This document shows, piece by piece, positions 1 through 7,364 of a stretch of 14,017 bases of DNA. The stretch is taken from contig JABJCF010000339.1 in NCBI GenBank assembly GCA_018665625.1, forward strand, positions 1 through 14,017. Direction: 5' to 3'. Under the pieces are notes generated by a model, which saw only the letters and a list, made by a program, of their open reading frames with translations, was not told where the DNA came from and ran no database searches. The stretch's first letter is position 1; each line of letters starts with the position of its first letter. This stretch comes from Nitrospina sp. (GTDB taxonomy: Bacteria > Nitrospinota > Nitrospinia > Nitrospinales > VA-1). Position numbers and translations under genes: made by a program.

Positions 1-159
1 AGCAGGAGATTCAACTGATTCATTACCTTGAGAACCATCAAAAAAGTCAGAGAGATCTTTTTCGTTTATTGCCTGACCGGAAGAATAGGTGAGGAATGTT
101 GCCAGGCAGAAACCTCCTGCAAGAGTCAGAGATAGAAAAAGTCGAAATATTTTATTCAC
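1..159 (-). CDS. Exported protein, N-terminal 53 residues only (cut by window edge)
   Basis: This reading frame is open from a GTG start at 159 to the window edge. The first residues (V/M-NKIFRLF) are followed by a hydrophobic stretch (about residues 5-25) and then SSGQA, which is a typical Sec signal peptide. After that comes an acidic, serine-rich segment that includes DLSDFFDG. The start codon overlaps the stop codon of the cytochrome c gene as GTGA, which strongly suggests translational coupling and a shared transcript. The mature domain lies outside the window, so no function can be assigned. Its position directly after a multiheme cytochrome suggests an envelope partner of it, but that is inference only. 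Confidence 0.75.
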   Translation of the reverse strand, partial: MNKIFRLFLSLTLAGGFCLATFLTYSSGQAINEKDLSDFFDGSQGNESVESPA

Positions 160-2561
160 GGTTGAGTCTGCTTTGAGTTCAATATTTTCTTACGCAATTG
201 GCGATGTTCATGTGTGCTTTCGAAGGTATAACTTTTTTTGATGTCCTGGTAAATAGGGTCGTTATATTGATCGTGGCAGGGAATGCAATTTCCCACCTTT
301 AATATTTTTACGATTTCTCTTTGATTGAAGGGTCTTGCTTTAGTTTGATGACTTCCAGCAAGTACCTCGCCTCGCATTGAAACTTTGGCCTGCGGGTCAA
401 AAGCAGATGCCTTTACCATTTTGTCAGACCGGTTTAATGGAAGTAGGGAATCATTTTTTCCGGAATTGTTGGCACCAATCTTCAAATCGCCTGCTCCTAA
501 TCCTAAGGTTTTGGGCGACAAATGGCAACTTTCGCAAGAGCGGACTTTAGTACCTGTGGAATGAGGGTTTAGTGAATATGCCAGGTTTGACCCTGATAAA
601 CTGTCTGGGTTTGTAAAATGCCATTCCTGATATTTGCCTCGAAGTTCGCCTCCAACCCCCAAAGCTGGAACAGGGTTCCCCTTCTCATCCAAAAGAGAAA
701 AATGTCTTTCTGGCTGTGCCAGCATCGGCGCAACTTTTCCACGAGGTCCTATCATAAGAGAGGGTTGCTGGATCTTAATAGGAGGACTGTCGGCCATCTT
801 CAATTCTGATTGGTCCTGTCTCAGATTCATGGATGCATGACAACCCTGACAACGTACCACCCATTGGGAATGGCAGGCAGTGCATTCCAAGCGGGACTTA
901 TGTTGTGGAATAAAATGTGCTTTCGAATCTCTAAGAAGAGGGATTTCATAAACACGGCCAGTTTGTTTTCCAAGAGTCACCATTTTCCCCTCTTGAACTT
1001 TAACATTTGTCATTCGCATTTTTCGTTCAGAAACAGCCATCCAGTCTCCAACAGAGTTTGGCTGGCCTTTATAGTGTTTGCTAAGTCGGATGACAGCATC
1101 TTTTGGGTCGGTGACTTTTGAAATCATGGGATAGGTAGCATCATCACCATGACAGGTTTCGCAACGGATTTCTACTGCTTGATGTTGTTTGGAATACAAA
1201 TTGCCATCACCCATAATATCTCGTTGGGTGTGGCAATCGATGCAGTCCATACCACGCGCAGTATGAACATCGACCTGAACGTTGTCTGTGCTGGCAAAAA
1301 GGGAAAATTCTTTCTCAGGAACCGGTATGTTGTCGTTGTTATCTTTTTCGGCTATTTCAACAAGCAACCCCTCGTTTTCCAGGTTGTTTGGAGAAAGCTC
1401 TTCATCAACTTCTAGTTGCTCAACTTTCACCTGTAGCTGTGTTTCTTCAACTGGCCCGTCAGGAGAAAGCTCCTCGTTTTCCTGAGGTTGTTCGGCAGCC
1501 GTTTCATTTATAGGTTCTTCTACCTCATCGATGGACTGACTTGCATCTTTTCTGACAGGAGAAGGTCCATCTCCCAAAGGCTGTATAGAGAACCTTTTAT
1601 GGCATTGAACGCATATCATACGTTTAGGTAGAGCCTGGATCTTATGTAGTTTTGCATGGCCGGGTTGAGTTTTAGAAATAGTTGGATCGTTGCCCTCATA
1701 AAGGCCTGTCTTAGAATAAGAAAAATGGCAAGCAGCGCAACCCTGAGATCGGTACTGTCCCGGGGCGGGTGGCGAATCAATATGGCATTGAAAACACTCT
1801 TTGCGTAAAAGACGGTCGCTGGGATGTTTTGAAATTTGGTGGATAGATTTTTGATCTGACTCAGGAATGTCCAGGGAAGAAAAATAGGGCAGCTTGTCTA
1901 GTTTATCCAATGCACCCCATTCATGCGGAATATTCCCATCTTTGTCAACAATGGCTTGCGTTGCATAGCGGGCAGTTTTTTTATCTTGTCCAGCCCATTG
2001 GTAGCGCAGGCCGGAAATCATTCCGGCAAGCGTATTCATCATGGACTTGTTTAGCCTTTGTATATGATTACGGTCTTCACGAATATGGCCGGCGTGGCAA
2101 TATAACTGGCCGCACGATTTTTCAACCACGCTGAGACTTGATGGATTGCGTTTTCCGGTTCCTGCCTGGGGATCATAAATCAATGTTGCATGAGCTTGAT
2201 CTTTGTCTACCGATTCAGGTTCGCCACCGTGGCAAGCAGAACAGCCAAATTCAGGGGGATGAGATGTGCTTGTGGTGGATATGCCATCATGGCAGGTAAT
2301 GCAACGTTCTACTGTACGATTTCTGTAGCCAGATACTTTAACCCAGGGATAGTCTGGCAAGGTTGCGGTGACCTGAACCCCTTTGATATGTGGTTCCTGA
2401 GTTCTCCAAAAATGTGCTGTTTCGTGGTCTTCGGTTTTATCAGCGTTTGATAGGAAAAATTGTTTCTGCCAGAAAGCCCAGTCCTTTTCCTGAGCGTAGA
2501 CAGAACAGACCCCGATTAGGGTAATCAATAATACGGTCAGTCCCTTTTTTAAAATGAGCAC
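156..2561 (-). CDS. Secreted dodecaheme cytochrome c (11 CXXCH + 1 CX4CH)
   Basis: The 801-residue protein starts at GTG and has a signal peptide (KK, then hydrophobic residues 7-21, with likely cleavage after VYA at residues 21-23). This fits periplasmic or outer-surface electron transfer. Covalent heme motifs begin at C87, C107, C150, C256, C275, C317, C440, C467, C560, C571, C676 and C759. All are CXXCH except C150, which is CGQLYCH (CX4CH). Many further histidines could serve as distal ligands. An acidic, Glu/Pro/Asn-rich linker without cysteines (about 338-420) separates hemes 1-6 from 7-12, so the protein may be two six-heme halves. The GTG is the first start after an in-frame TAA, and no clear Shine-Dalgarno precedes it. 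An HPt gene lies 57 bases upstream and an exported protein overlaps downstream. I cannot name its redox partner or substrate. The heme count is certain from the motifs; the family is not. Confidence 0.95.
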   Translation of the reverse strand: MLILKKGLTVLLITLIGVCSVYAQEKDWAFWQKQFFLSNADKTEDHETAHFWRTQEPHIKGVQVTATLPDYPWVKVSGYRNRTVERCITCHDGISTTSTSHPPEFGCSACHGGEPESVDKDQAHATLIYDPQAGTGKRNPSSLSVVEKSCGQLYCHAGHIREDRNHIQRLNKSMMNTLAGMISGLRYQWAGQDKKTARYATQAIVDKDGNIPHEWGALDKLDKLPYFSSLDIPESDQKSIHQISKHPSDRLLRKECFQCHIDSPPAPGQYRSQGCAACHFSYSKTGLYEGNDPTISKTQPGHAKLHKIQALPKRMICVQCHKRFSIQPLGDGPSPVRKDASQSIDEVEEPINETAAEQPQENEELSPDGPVEETQLQVKVEQLEVDEELSPNNLENEGLLVEIAEKDNNDNIPVPEKEFSLFASTDNVQVDVHTARGMDCIDCHTQRDIMGDGNLYSKQHQAVEIRCETCHGDDATYPMISKVTDPKDAVIRLSKHYKGQPNSVGDWMAVSERKMRMTNVKVQEGKMVTLGKQTGRVYEIPLLRDSKAHFIPQHKSRLECTACHSQWVVRCQGCHASMNLRQDQSELKMADSPPIKIQQPSLMIGPRGKVAPMLAQPERHFSLLDEKGNPVPALGVGGELRGKYQEWHFTNPDSLSGSNLAYSLNPHSTGTKVRSCESCHLSPKTLGLGAGDLKIGANNSGKNDSLLPLNRSDKMVKASAFDPQAKVSMRGEVLAGSHQTKARPFNQREIVKILKVGNCIPCHDQYNDPIYQDIKKSYTFESTHEHRQLRKKILNSKQTQP

Positions 2562-2618
2562 AATAGTTTGTTGAAATTGAGAGCGAAGTTAAGAAGTTCA
2601 CCCGATCGCGCAACCGAA

Positions 2619-2927
2619 TCAGGTTGCTGAATCGTATACTACAGAAACGTTGTTTAGATAACTTTGCAATTCATCAAGATGGGCTTGGATTTGTTCCGGT
2701 ATTTTTTCCTTTGCAGCTTTTTCGATGGAAGCACCTATCACGCTAATCGGCATGAATCCGTATCCTCCACCCGAGCCTTTCATAGAGTGACCCAAGGTGC
2801 GGATTTTTTTTAAATCTGAATCTTTAAGTGCGGCGCTGATGGTTGCAATGTCATTGCGGCGGTTTTGTAAGTAACCCGGAATCAGTTCACGTAAATCAGG
2901 GTCGATATGTGCGATAATTTTTTTCAC
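2619..2927 (-). CDS. Single-domain HPt (histidine phosphotransfer) protein
   Basis: The 102-residue soluble protein carries the HPt signature LGHSMKGSGGGYGF. H47 sits in the HxxKG context expected for the phospho-accepting histidine, inside a predicted four-helix bundle. It has no receiver, kinase or output domain, so it would relay phosphate between a receiver domain and another receiver encoded elsewhere. The start is a GTG, the only start codon between an in-frame TAG and the conserved region, and the Shine-Dalgarno is poor. The gene lies between a small secreted protein and the dodecaheme cytochrome in the same orientation. That placement is unusual for a signalling protein and may mean that the cytochrome operon is linked to a phosphorelay. 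The HPt fold is confident; the partner is unknown. Confidence 0.88.
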   Translation of the reverse strand: MKKIIAHIDPDLRELIPGYLQNRRNDIATISAALKDSDLKKIRTLGHSMKGSGGGYGFMPISVIGASIEKAAKEKIPEQIQAHLDELQSYLNNVSVVYDSAT

Positions 2928-2943
2928 TGGGATTTCGCATCTA

Positions 2944-3005
2944 ACCGGCTACGCCGGTGGTATTCTTACTCTACCTTCATGCCCCAACGGGGTACGATGG
3001 GGGCA
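2944..3005. repeat. Twin GC-rich hairpins, REP-like intergenic unit
   Basis: Two perfect small inverted repeats lie in the gap upstream of the HPt gene. One is ACCGGC-TAC-GCCGGT at 2944-2958. The other is CCCC-AAC-GGGG at 2982-2992. Outer arms TGCCCC (2980-2985) and GGGGCA (3000-3005) give the second hairpin an alternative pairing. The spacer between them is AT-richer. No T-tract follows either stem, so they do not look like intrinsic terminators. The arrangement resembles dispersed REP elements, but copy number cannot be judged from one window. Confidence 0.5.
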
Positions 3006-3072
3006 GGTCGAAACTATTTAACCAATCTATTACAGTTGCTAATGGTTCGTCTATTTTTCATCCCCTCTAAGA

Positions 3073-3576
3073 TTAATATAGAGGATTGTGGAAATAATAC
3101 AAAGCGTCATCGCCAGGGTTGATACTGTAGTCGGGCAAACTGGAACAATGTTCGAGTGTTATTTTCCAGTCGGAACTCTCTTTAACAAAGCTGTAATTGC
3201 AAACGCTGTGCTGGCGCTCATCAGTGTCGTTAGATTTTGAAGTGATGCTATTGATTTCGTCGACCAGAATATATCCTACCTTGTTTCCCACATGACCGGT
3301 AAGAACCTGGCGCTGAACCCGGCAATTAATATCACGAAAATCTGACATCATTTGGCGGTAGTCTTTTATTCGGTTTTCCAACAGGCCTCTCTTGTCATCT
3401 GTCATGATGACCAGGCTTTTCCCGTAAAAATTAGGAAGCTTTTCCGGGTTGGTGCAGGCCAGGTCATCCATTTTCTTTAAAATATTAGCAAACGTATCGG
3501 TGTTGGCAGCCAACGCATTATTACTGATTACCAGAGACAGGATGAAAACCATCCCTGTGAAAATGAAACGCTTCAT
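3073..3576 (-). CDS. Small secreted protein, possibly NTF2/SnoaL-like
   Basis: The 167-residue protein has a clear Sec signal peptide (MKRF, a hydrophobic core from about residue 5 to 18, and cleavage after NNALA at about residue 24). The ATG is preceded by GGAG at 10 bases. The mature part has four cysteines (C41, C85, C126, C144), which could form two disulfides. Its pattern of an N-terminal helical stretch followed by strand-like segments (VGYILVDEI, VCNYSFVKE, DWKITLEHC) recalls NTF2-like folds, but this is a structural guess, not a recognised family. It lies 107 bases downstream of the NHL-repeat gene, with the same orientation, and may share its transcript. No catalytic motif is evident. 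Confidence 0.8.
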   Translation of the reverse strand: MKRFIFTGMVFILSLVISNNALAANTDTFANILKKMDDLACTNPEKLPNFYGKSLVIMTDDKRGLLENRIKDYRQMMSDFRDINCRVQRQVLTGHVGNKVGYILVDEINSITSKSNDTDERQHSVCNYSFVKESSDWKITLEHCSSLPDYSINPGDDALYYFHNPLY

Positions 3577-3683
3577 TGTAAAATTTCTCCAGAAAAAAAT
3601 TTAAAAAGGTCTACCCATTATTTTCTCGCTTCCTGGCAGTCTTGTTTCAAAATTCAAACTGCTCAGAATAAAAGCAGGATAAA

Positions 3684-5873
3684 TCAGGGGAATTTGTGTA
3701 AATAAATTTCTACTGTTTCTCCATCTTGAGCCCAGCCAAAATTACCGGTTCCTGCAAAAGTGGAGATGATTCCATTTGAATCCACTTTTCTGATCCGGTT
3801 GTTACCCATGTCGGAGATGTACATATTATTTTTTGAATCGAATGCAATAGCGACGGGACTTTTAAGCATGGCTTTGGGTGCTGGGCCACCATCTCCTGAA
3901 TAACCCTGATAACCTCTGCCGGCTACAGTCACTATTTTCCCATCCTTGGTGATTTTTCTAACAGTATTTGAATTCATCCCTACAATGTGGAGTTCCCCTT
4001 TAGGGCTGACGTTCAAATAGTCCATATTGCGAATGGCAGCTTTAAGTGCAGGGCCTCCGTCACCGGTGTTGTCATGTTTGCCGTTACCCGCGATAGTCGC
4101 AATCATTCCTTTGGTATCAATTTTTCGAATCATATTGTTGGCACCGTCGGCGACATACAGATTTCCTTCTTTGTCTGTAGCCAATGCGCTTGGGTCTCGA
4201 AAAGCCGCTTCACTTGCTGGGCCGCCATCTCCGTAATAAGCAGACTCTCCTGTACCGGCAATGGTGGTGATGTTTCCTTTAGCATCCACTTTGCGGATCT
4301 GGTGATTGAGCCTGTCAGAAATGAACATATTGCCTTTTTGATCGAAAGCGAAATCTGAAAAAGTAGAAATAGTGGCGAGTTCTCCAGTTTGTACTTTTCC
4401 TTTATATTTACTATTCCCAATTGACTCGAGATATTTTGGGGTGACCGTATCGAGAAATTTTCGCATGATCCCTTTTTCATCAATCATTCGAATCAGGCTG
4501 ACAAATCCGCTGGGACTAGCAATGAACATCTCCTCTTTGTTGTTCAACTTCAGGGAAGTGGCTCCATAAATAGAAGCTTCCATACCTGGTAAACCGTCAC
4601 CGATGTTTCCTCTAACTCCGTTTCCAGCAATGGTGAGGATATGGCCGTCTGGGGAGACTCTGCGAATGCGGTAATTCCCTTTATCAGAAATCAGTACGTT
4701 GTCATTTTTGTCTACTGTAATGCCATGAGGAAAACTCAACGTTGCTCCTGTAGCAGGTCCTCCATCACCGGCAAACATTTTTTTACCATTTCCGGCGATA
4801 GTTTTTACGCTACCGCGATTTACGTCAATGCTACGAATTCGATAATGTGAACGATCAATAACCAGTAATTTGCCTTCCGGGTTCAAAGTAACACCAAAGG
4901 GCAGGTGAAGATTCGTTTCGCGTGCCACTTCTGAATCTCCGTTATAGTCTTGTTGACCGGTTCCCAGAATGGTGGTGATCATCCCTTGCGAGTCCACTGC
5001 GCGAACGCGATTATTATTACGGTCAGCGATATAGAGAGTGCCTTGATCGTCGACCACAACACCGGTCGGTCCAGCTACACTGGCTCTATATGCAGGCCCG
5101 TTGTCACCACTGAAAAAGAAACCACCATCTCCTGCTACCGTGGTCATGATTCCCTGAGGATTGACTTTGCGCACCCGGTTGTTGCCGCGGTCTGCTATAT
5201 ACAGGTTGCCTTTTCTATCGAGTGCTAACCCGAAAGGTTTGTCCAGAGAGGCTTGCAGTGCGGGGCCGGAATCTCCCTTAAAGCCTTCTTTGCCGTTTCC
5301 AGCGTAGGTGCGGATGTTGCCTTTGGAATCGATCACGCGGATGCGTTCGTTAGATCGATCTGAAAAGAATAAATTACCTTTGCCATCTAGTGCTATTCCG
5401 GATGGGTGATTGACTTGCGCCTGTTTTGCAGGTCCGCCATCTCCGCTGAAACCGGCTGTTCCCGTTCCAGCTAGGGTTGTGATGATACCGCGGCTATCCA
5501 CTTTACGGATGCGGTGGTTGTTTCTATCAGCGATATATAAGTTGCCTCTCTTATCGAAGGCTAATCCAGCGGGAACATTCAATCTGGCTTGGGTGGCTTG
5601 GCCTCCATCTCCCGAAAACCCGGAAGAACCTGTTCCAGCATAGGTGGTCATGTTTCCTTTGGGATCAATGCGGCTGATAATGTTGTTATCACGCATGGCA
5701 ATAAAAACATTACCTCTTTTATCCACAGCTATCCCATCTACGAGAGATATTTCCGTTTTAGTTGCCGAAAGGGTTTTGGCAAAAGACTCGGATTCGGGGA
5801 AGATGCCTCCCAAAAAAAGAATAAGGCTAAGCGCCGTCATAAAGTCGAAACATTTTTTTAGCATTTTGAACAT
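3684..5873 (-). CDS. Secreted NHL-repeat protein with 12 tandem blades
   Basis: I choose the ATG at 5873 because GAGG lies 8 bases upstream. A TTG eight codons earlier (5897) is open but less likely. The protein is then 729 residues, with a signal peptide (LKK, then a hydrophobic core, with cleavage near SFA at residue 32). From about residue 43 to the end it consists of twelve tandem NHL-type repeats of about 56 residues. The consensus runs GLAxDxxGNLYIADRxNNRIRKVDxxG, then a TxAGTG turn, then FSGDGGPAxxA. Blade 8 (about 436-502) is divergent and 67 residues long, without the GDGGPA motif. The number would suit two six-bladed beta-propellers, which is inference. NHL propellers usually bind ligands or protein partners rather than catalyse. 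No enzyme domain or C-terminal sorting signal is visible. Confidence 0.93.
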   Translation of the reverse strand: MFKMLKKCFDFMTALSLILFLGGIFPESESFAKTLSATKTEISLVDGIAVDKRGNVFIAMRDNNIISRIDPKGNMTTYAGTGSSGFSGDGGQATQARLNVPAGLAFDKRGNLYIADRNNHRIRKVDSRGIITTLAGTGTAGFSGDGGPAKQAQVNHPSGIALDGKGNLFFSDRSNERIRVIDSKGNIRTYAGNGKEGFKGDSGPALQASLDKPFGLALDRKGNLYIADRGNNRVRKVNPQGIMTTVAGDGGFFFSGDNGPAYRASVAGPTGVVVDDQGTLYIADRNNNRVRAVDSQGMITTILGTGQQDYNGDSEVARETNLHLPFGVTLNPEGKLLVIDRSHYRIRSIDVNRGSVKTIAGNGKKMFAGDGGPATGATLSFPHGITVDKNDNVLISDKGNYRIRRVSPDGHILTIAGNGVRGNIGDGLPGMEASIYGATSLKLNNKEEMFIASPSGFVSLIRMIDEKGIMRKFLDTVTPKYLESIGNSKYKGKVQTGELATISTFSDFAFDQKGNMFISDRLNHQIRKVDAKGNITTIAGTGESAYYGDGGPASEAAFRDPSALATDKEGNLYVADGANNMIRKIDTKGMIATIAGNGKHDNTGDGGPALKAAIRNMDYLNVSPKGELHIVGMNSNTVRKITKDGKIVTVAGRGYQGYSGDGGPAPKAMLKSPVAIAFDSKNNMYISDMGNNRIRKVDSNGIISTFAGTGNFGWAQDGETVEIYLHKFP

Positions 5874-6338
5874 GTTAAAAACCTCGTTGTGGGCCAAAAA
5901 TACCGAATATAAATCCTTTTAATCTTATCCATCCAATAAAATCTGTAGGGGATTGATCGAATTTGCCCGGAAAAAAAAGCTTTAGATGTTGTATAAACAA
6001 CCGATTATACGTTGCCCAAATTTGATGTCAAATGAATTTCCGCCCCCTAAATTTGGCGGAAAATTTGATACCCAAATTTTCAAAAACACTGTGAATACTT
6101 GCCTTTATAAGGTTTGCCATTACTTTTCCTCAATATAAGGAAAATTCCCTTTGATGGTTTAAATGCTTATTCCAGTTCAAGAACCAAACTTGGCGGGACG
6201 GCAAAAAATGGGTGTTTTTTATAGGCATAAATTTTTTTACATCCATTTAAAATGATGTAAACTATTTATATTCAATAAACTGAGTGAATAAAACCCGTTT
6301 CTTTTCCGATCCAATTTAGTTGGGAGGGAGTTTCCATT
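5874..6338. other. Divergent intergenic region with inverted repeats
   Basis: This 465-base AT-rich spacer between two divergent genes has no credible coding region. It must hold promoters for both. On the minus side I find no convincing -35/-10 pair. On the plus side a weak candidate is TTTACA (6236-6241) with TAAACT (6258-6263, 16-base spacer). GTATAA (5991-5996) and TTATAC (6005-6010) form a small inverted repeat. CCCAAATTT occurs twice (from 6015 and from 6071) flanking a larger hairpin annotated separately. The length and repeats suggest regulation of the NHL-repeat gene, the modular secreted gene, or both. Confidence 0.5.
6028..6068. repeat. Imperfect inverted repeat, candidate regulatory hairpin
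   Basis: TTTCCGCC (6037-6044) pairs with GGCGGAAA (6055-6062), leaving a 10-base loop. The stem continues through TCAAAT (6028-6033) and ATTTGA (6063-6068) with a three-base bulge on the left arm. That makes 14 pairs in total. No T-run follows on either strand. It lies about 155 bases upstream of the NHL-repeat start and 270 bases upstream of the divergent plus-strand start. An operator or a structured leader are both possible. Confidence 0.5.
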
Positions 6339-7364
6339 ATGCGAATTGCGATTTTTTTGATTGTTGTTTCGATTCAGGTTTCCGGAATTTTTTCTGGAGT
6401 TCAAGCCGCTTTGGCTAATGACTTAAAAGTTTCGTTTGAGAATGAAGTAGCAGGAATCACACCTGGGATGACATTACTTCAAAAAGCAACCGGCAATCTG
6501 GATCAGCCGGGAACTCTTATCGCAAAGTCAGAGAATGCAAATTCGGTTCATTCCAATAGAACTAACTTTTCTATACCAGATTCCAGAAGTAAATTGCGTA
6601 GAGACCCCTATGCGAGTGCGGGCTTTATTTCTAACAAAATGGTTCCGGTGGGAAAGGTGTCAAAAGTTTTCGACAACAAGCTGGCAACAACAGGACCGGA
6701 AAGAGTATTCATTGATATTGGCAGACGGCAAGGGTTGGAATTAGGTGATAAGTTTACTGCCTATAGTCAGGAGCGGTTTATTTACCACCCGGTCTTTGGT
6801 CATAATGGTATAGGATTTCAACTTTTTAAGCCAAGAAGGACTGGTTTTGAATCCAAACAATATTTGTCTTCTTCGGGTAAACCTTTGGGCTATAGCATTA
6901 TGATTCGGGGCATCTTAGAAGTTGTCGAGATTGGTGAAACTACCTCTTACGCAAACGTAATAAAATCTTACGAAGATATCAAACCCGGCGAACTTCTTAT
7001 TCCGTATCAGGAGAATGTCGAACCTATGTCAGATGGGGGCTCCGACAAAAATATTGATGGATATGTTGTCGCAACCAAGCTAGACAAGATCGGTGTAGGG
7101 GTTACAGACATTGTTTATATCGACCAAGGATGGGAGGGTGGAGTCCAAGCAGGCGATGTTTTTGAGGTTTACAATATCCCGGAGATTGCTGAAAAAAAAT
7201 GGTGGGAATTTTGGAGATATAAAGGAACAAAGAAAACCCCATTACTTCCTGATGTGCTGGGGGAGATAAAGATAGTGAATACTCAGAGACGTACTGCTTC
7301 AGCTGTCATTGTTCAAAACAACTATGACATGCATGTGGGAAATAAAATAAGAACTAAACGCTAG
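6339..7364 (+). CDS. Secreted protein with two related beta-rich modules (FlgT-C-like)
   Basis: The 341-residue protein has an excellent ribosome binding site (GGGAGGGAG, 8 bases before the ATG) and a signal peptide that probably ends near ALA at residues 24-26. After a low-complexity N-terminal part (about 27-100) come two modules, about 104-224 and 240-338. Both contain a VxIDxGxxxGxxxGDxFxxY element ([17 protein letters not shown], then [17 protein letters not shown]). Both also contain a LGxxxI start to the following strand and end in a strand-turn closing with G-x-x-hydrophobic. This layout recalls the C-terminal domain of flagellar protein FlgT and of some LysM-associated envelope proteins, but no LysM motif is visible here. 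Module 2 has a Trp-rich insertion ([11 protein letters not shown], 286-296). A cell-envelope role is inferred; the function is unknown. Confidence 0.85.
   Translation: MRIAIFLIVVSIQVSGIFSGVQAALANDLKVSFENEVAGITPGMTLLQKATGNLDQPGTLIAKSENANSVHSNRTNFSIPDSRSKLRRDPYASAGFISNKMVPVGKVSKVFDNKLATTGPERVFIDIGRRQGLELGDKFTAYSQERFIYHPVFGHNGIGFQLFKPRRTGFESKQYLSSSGKPLGYSIMIRGILEVVEIGETTSYANVIKSYEDIKPGELLIPYQENVEPMSDGGSDKNIDGYVVATKLDKIGVGVTDIVYIDQGWEGGVQAGDVFEVYNIPEIAEKKWWEFWRYKGTKKTPLLPDVLGEIKIVNTQRRTASAVIVQNNYDMHVGNKIRTKR

Noticed and set aside
810..1415. Plus-strand open frames opposite the cytochrome gene (810-1121 and 1149-1415)
   Set aside because: They lie antisense to a gene proven by twelve heme motifs, have no domain features, and arise from its codon pattern.
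2907..3122. Plus-strand 71-residue open frame over the twin hairpins
   Set aside because: It is an accidental translation of the hairpin repeat and crosses into the flanking genes' antisense. It has no ribosome binding site or recognisable domain.
3659..3677. CTGCT/AGCAG inverted repeat as a terminator upstream of the small secreted-protein gene
   Set aside because: The stem is only five pairs with a nine-base loop and no T-tract follows, so chance is a sufficient explanation.
3684..5873. Regular 168-base periodicity read as a DNA repeat or CRISPR-like array
   Set aside because: The period equals one 56-residue NHL blade, the frame is continuous, and the units vary at the DNA level. It is a protein repeat.
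5874..5897. TTG at 5897 as start of the NHL-repeat protein
   Set aside because: The ATG at 5873 has GAGG at a good distance and gives a cleaner signal peptide.
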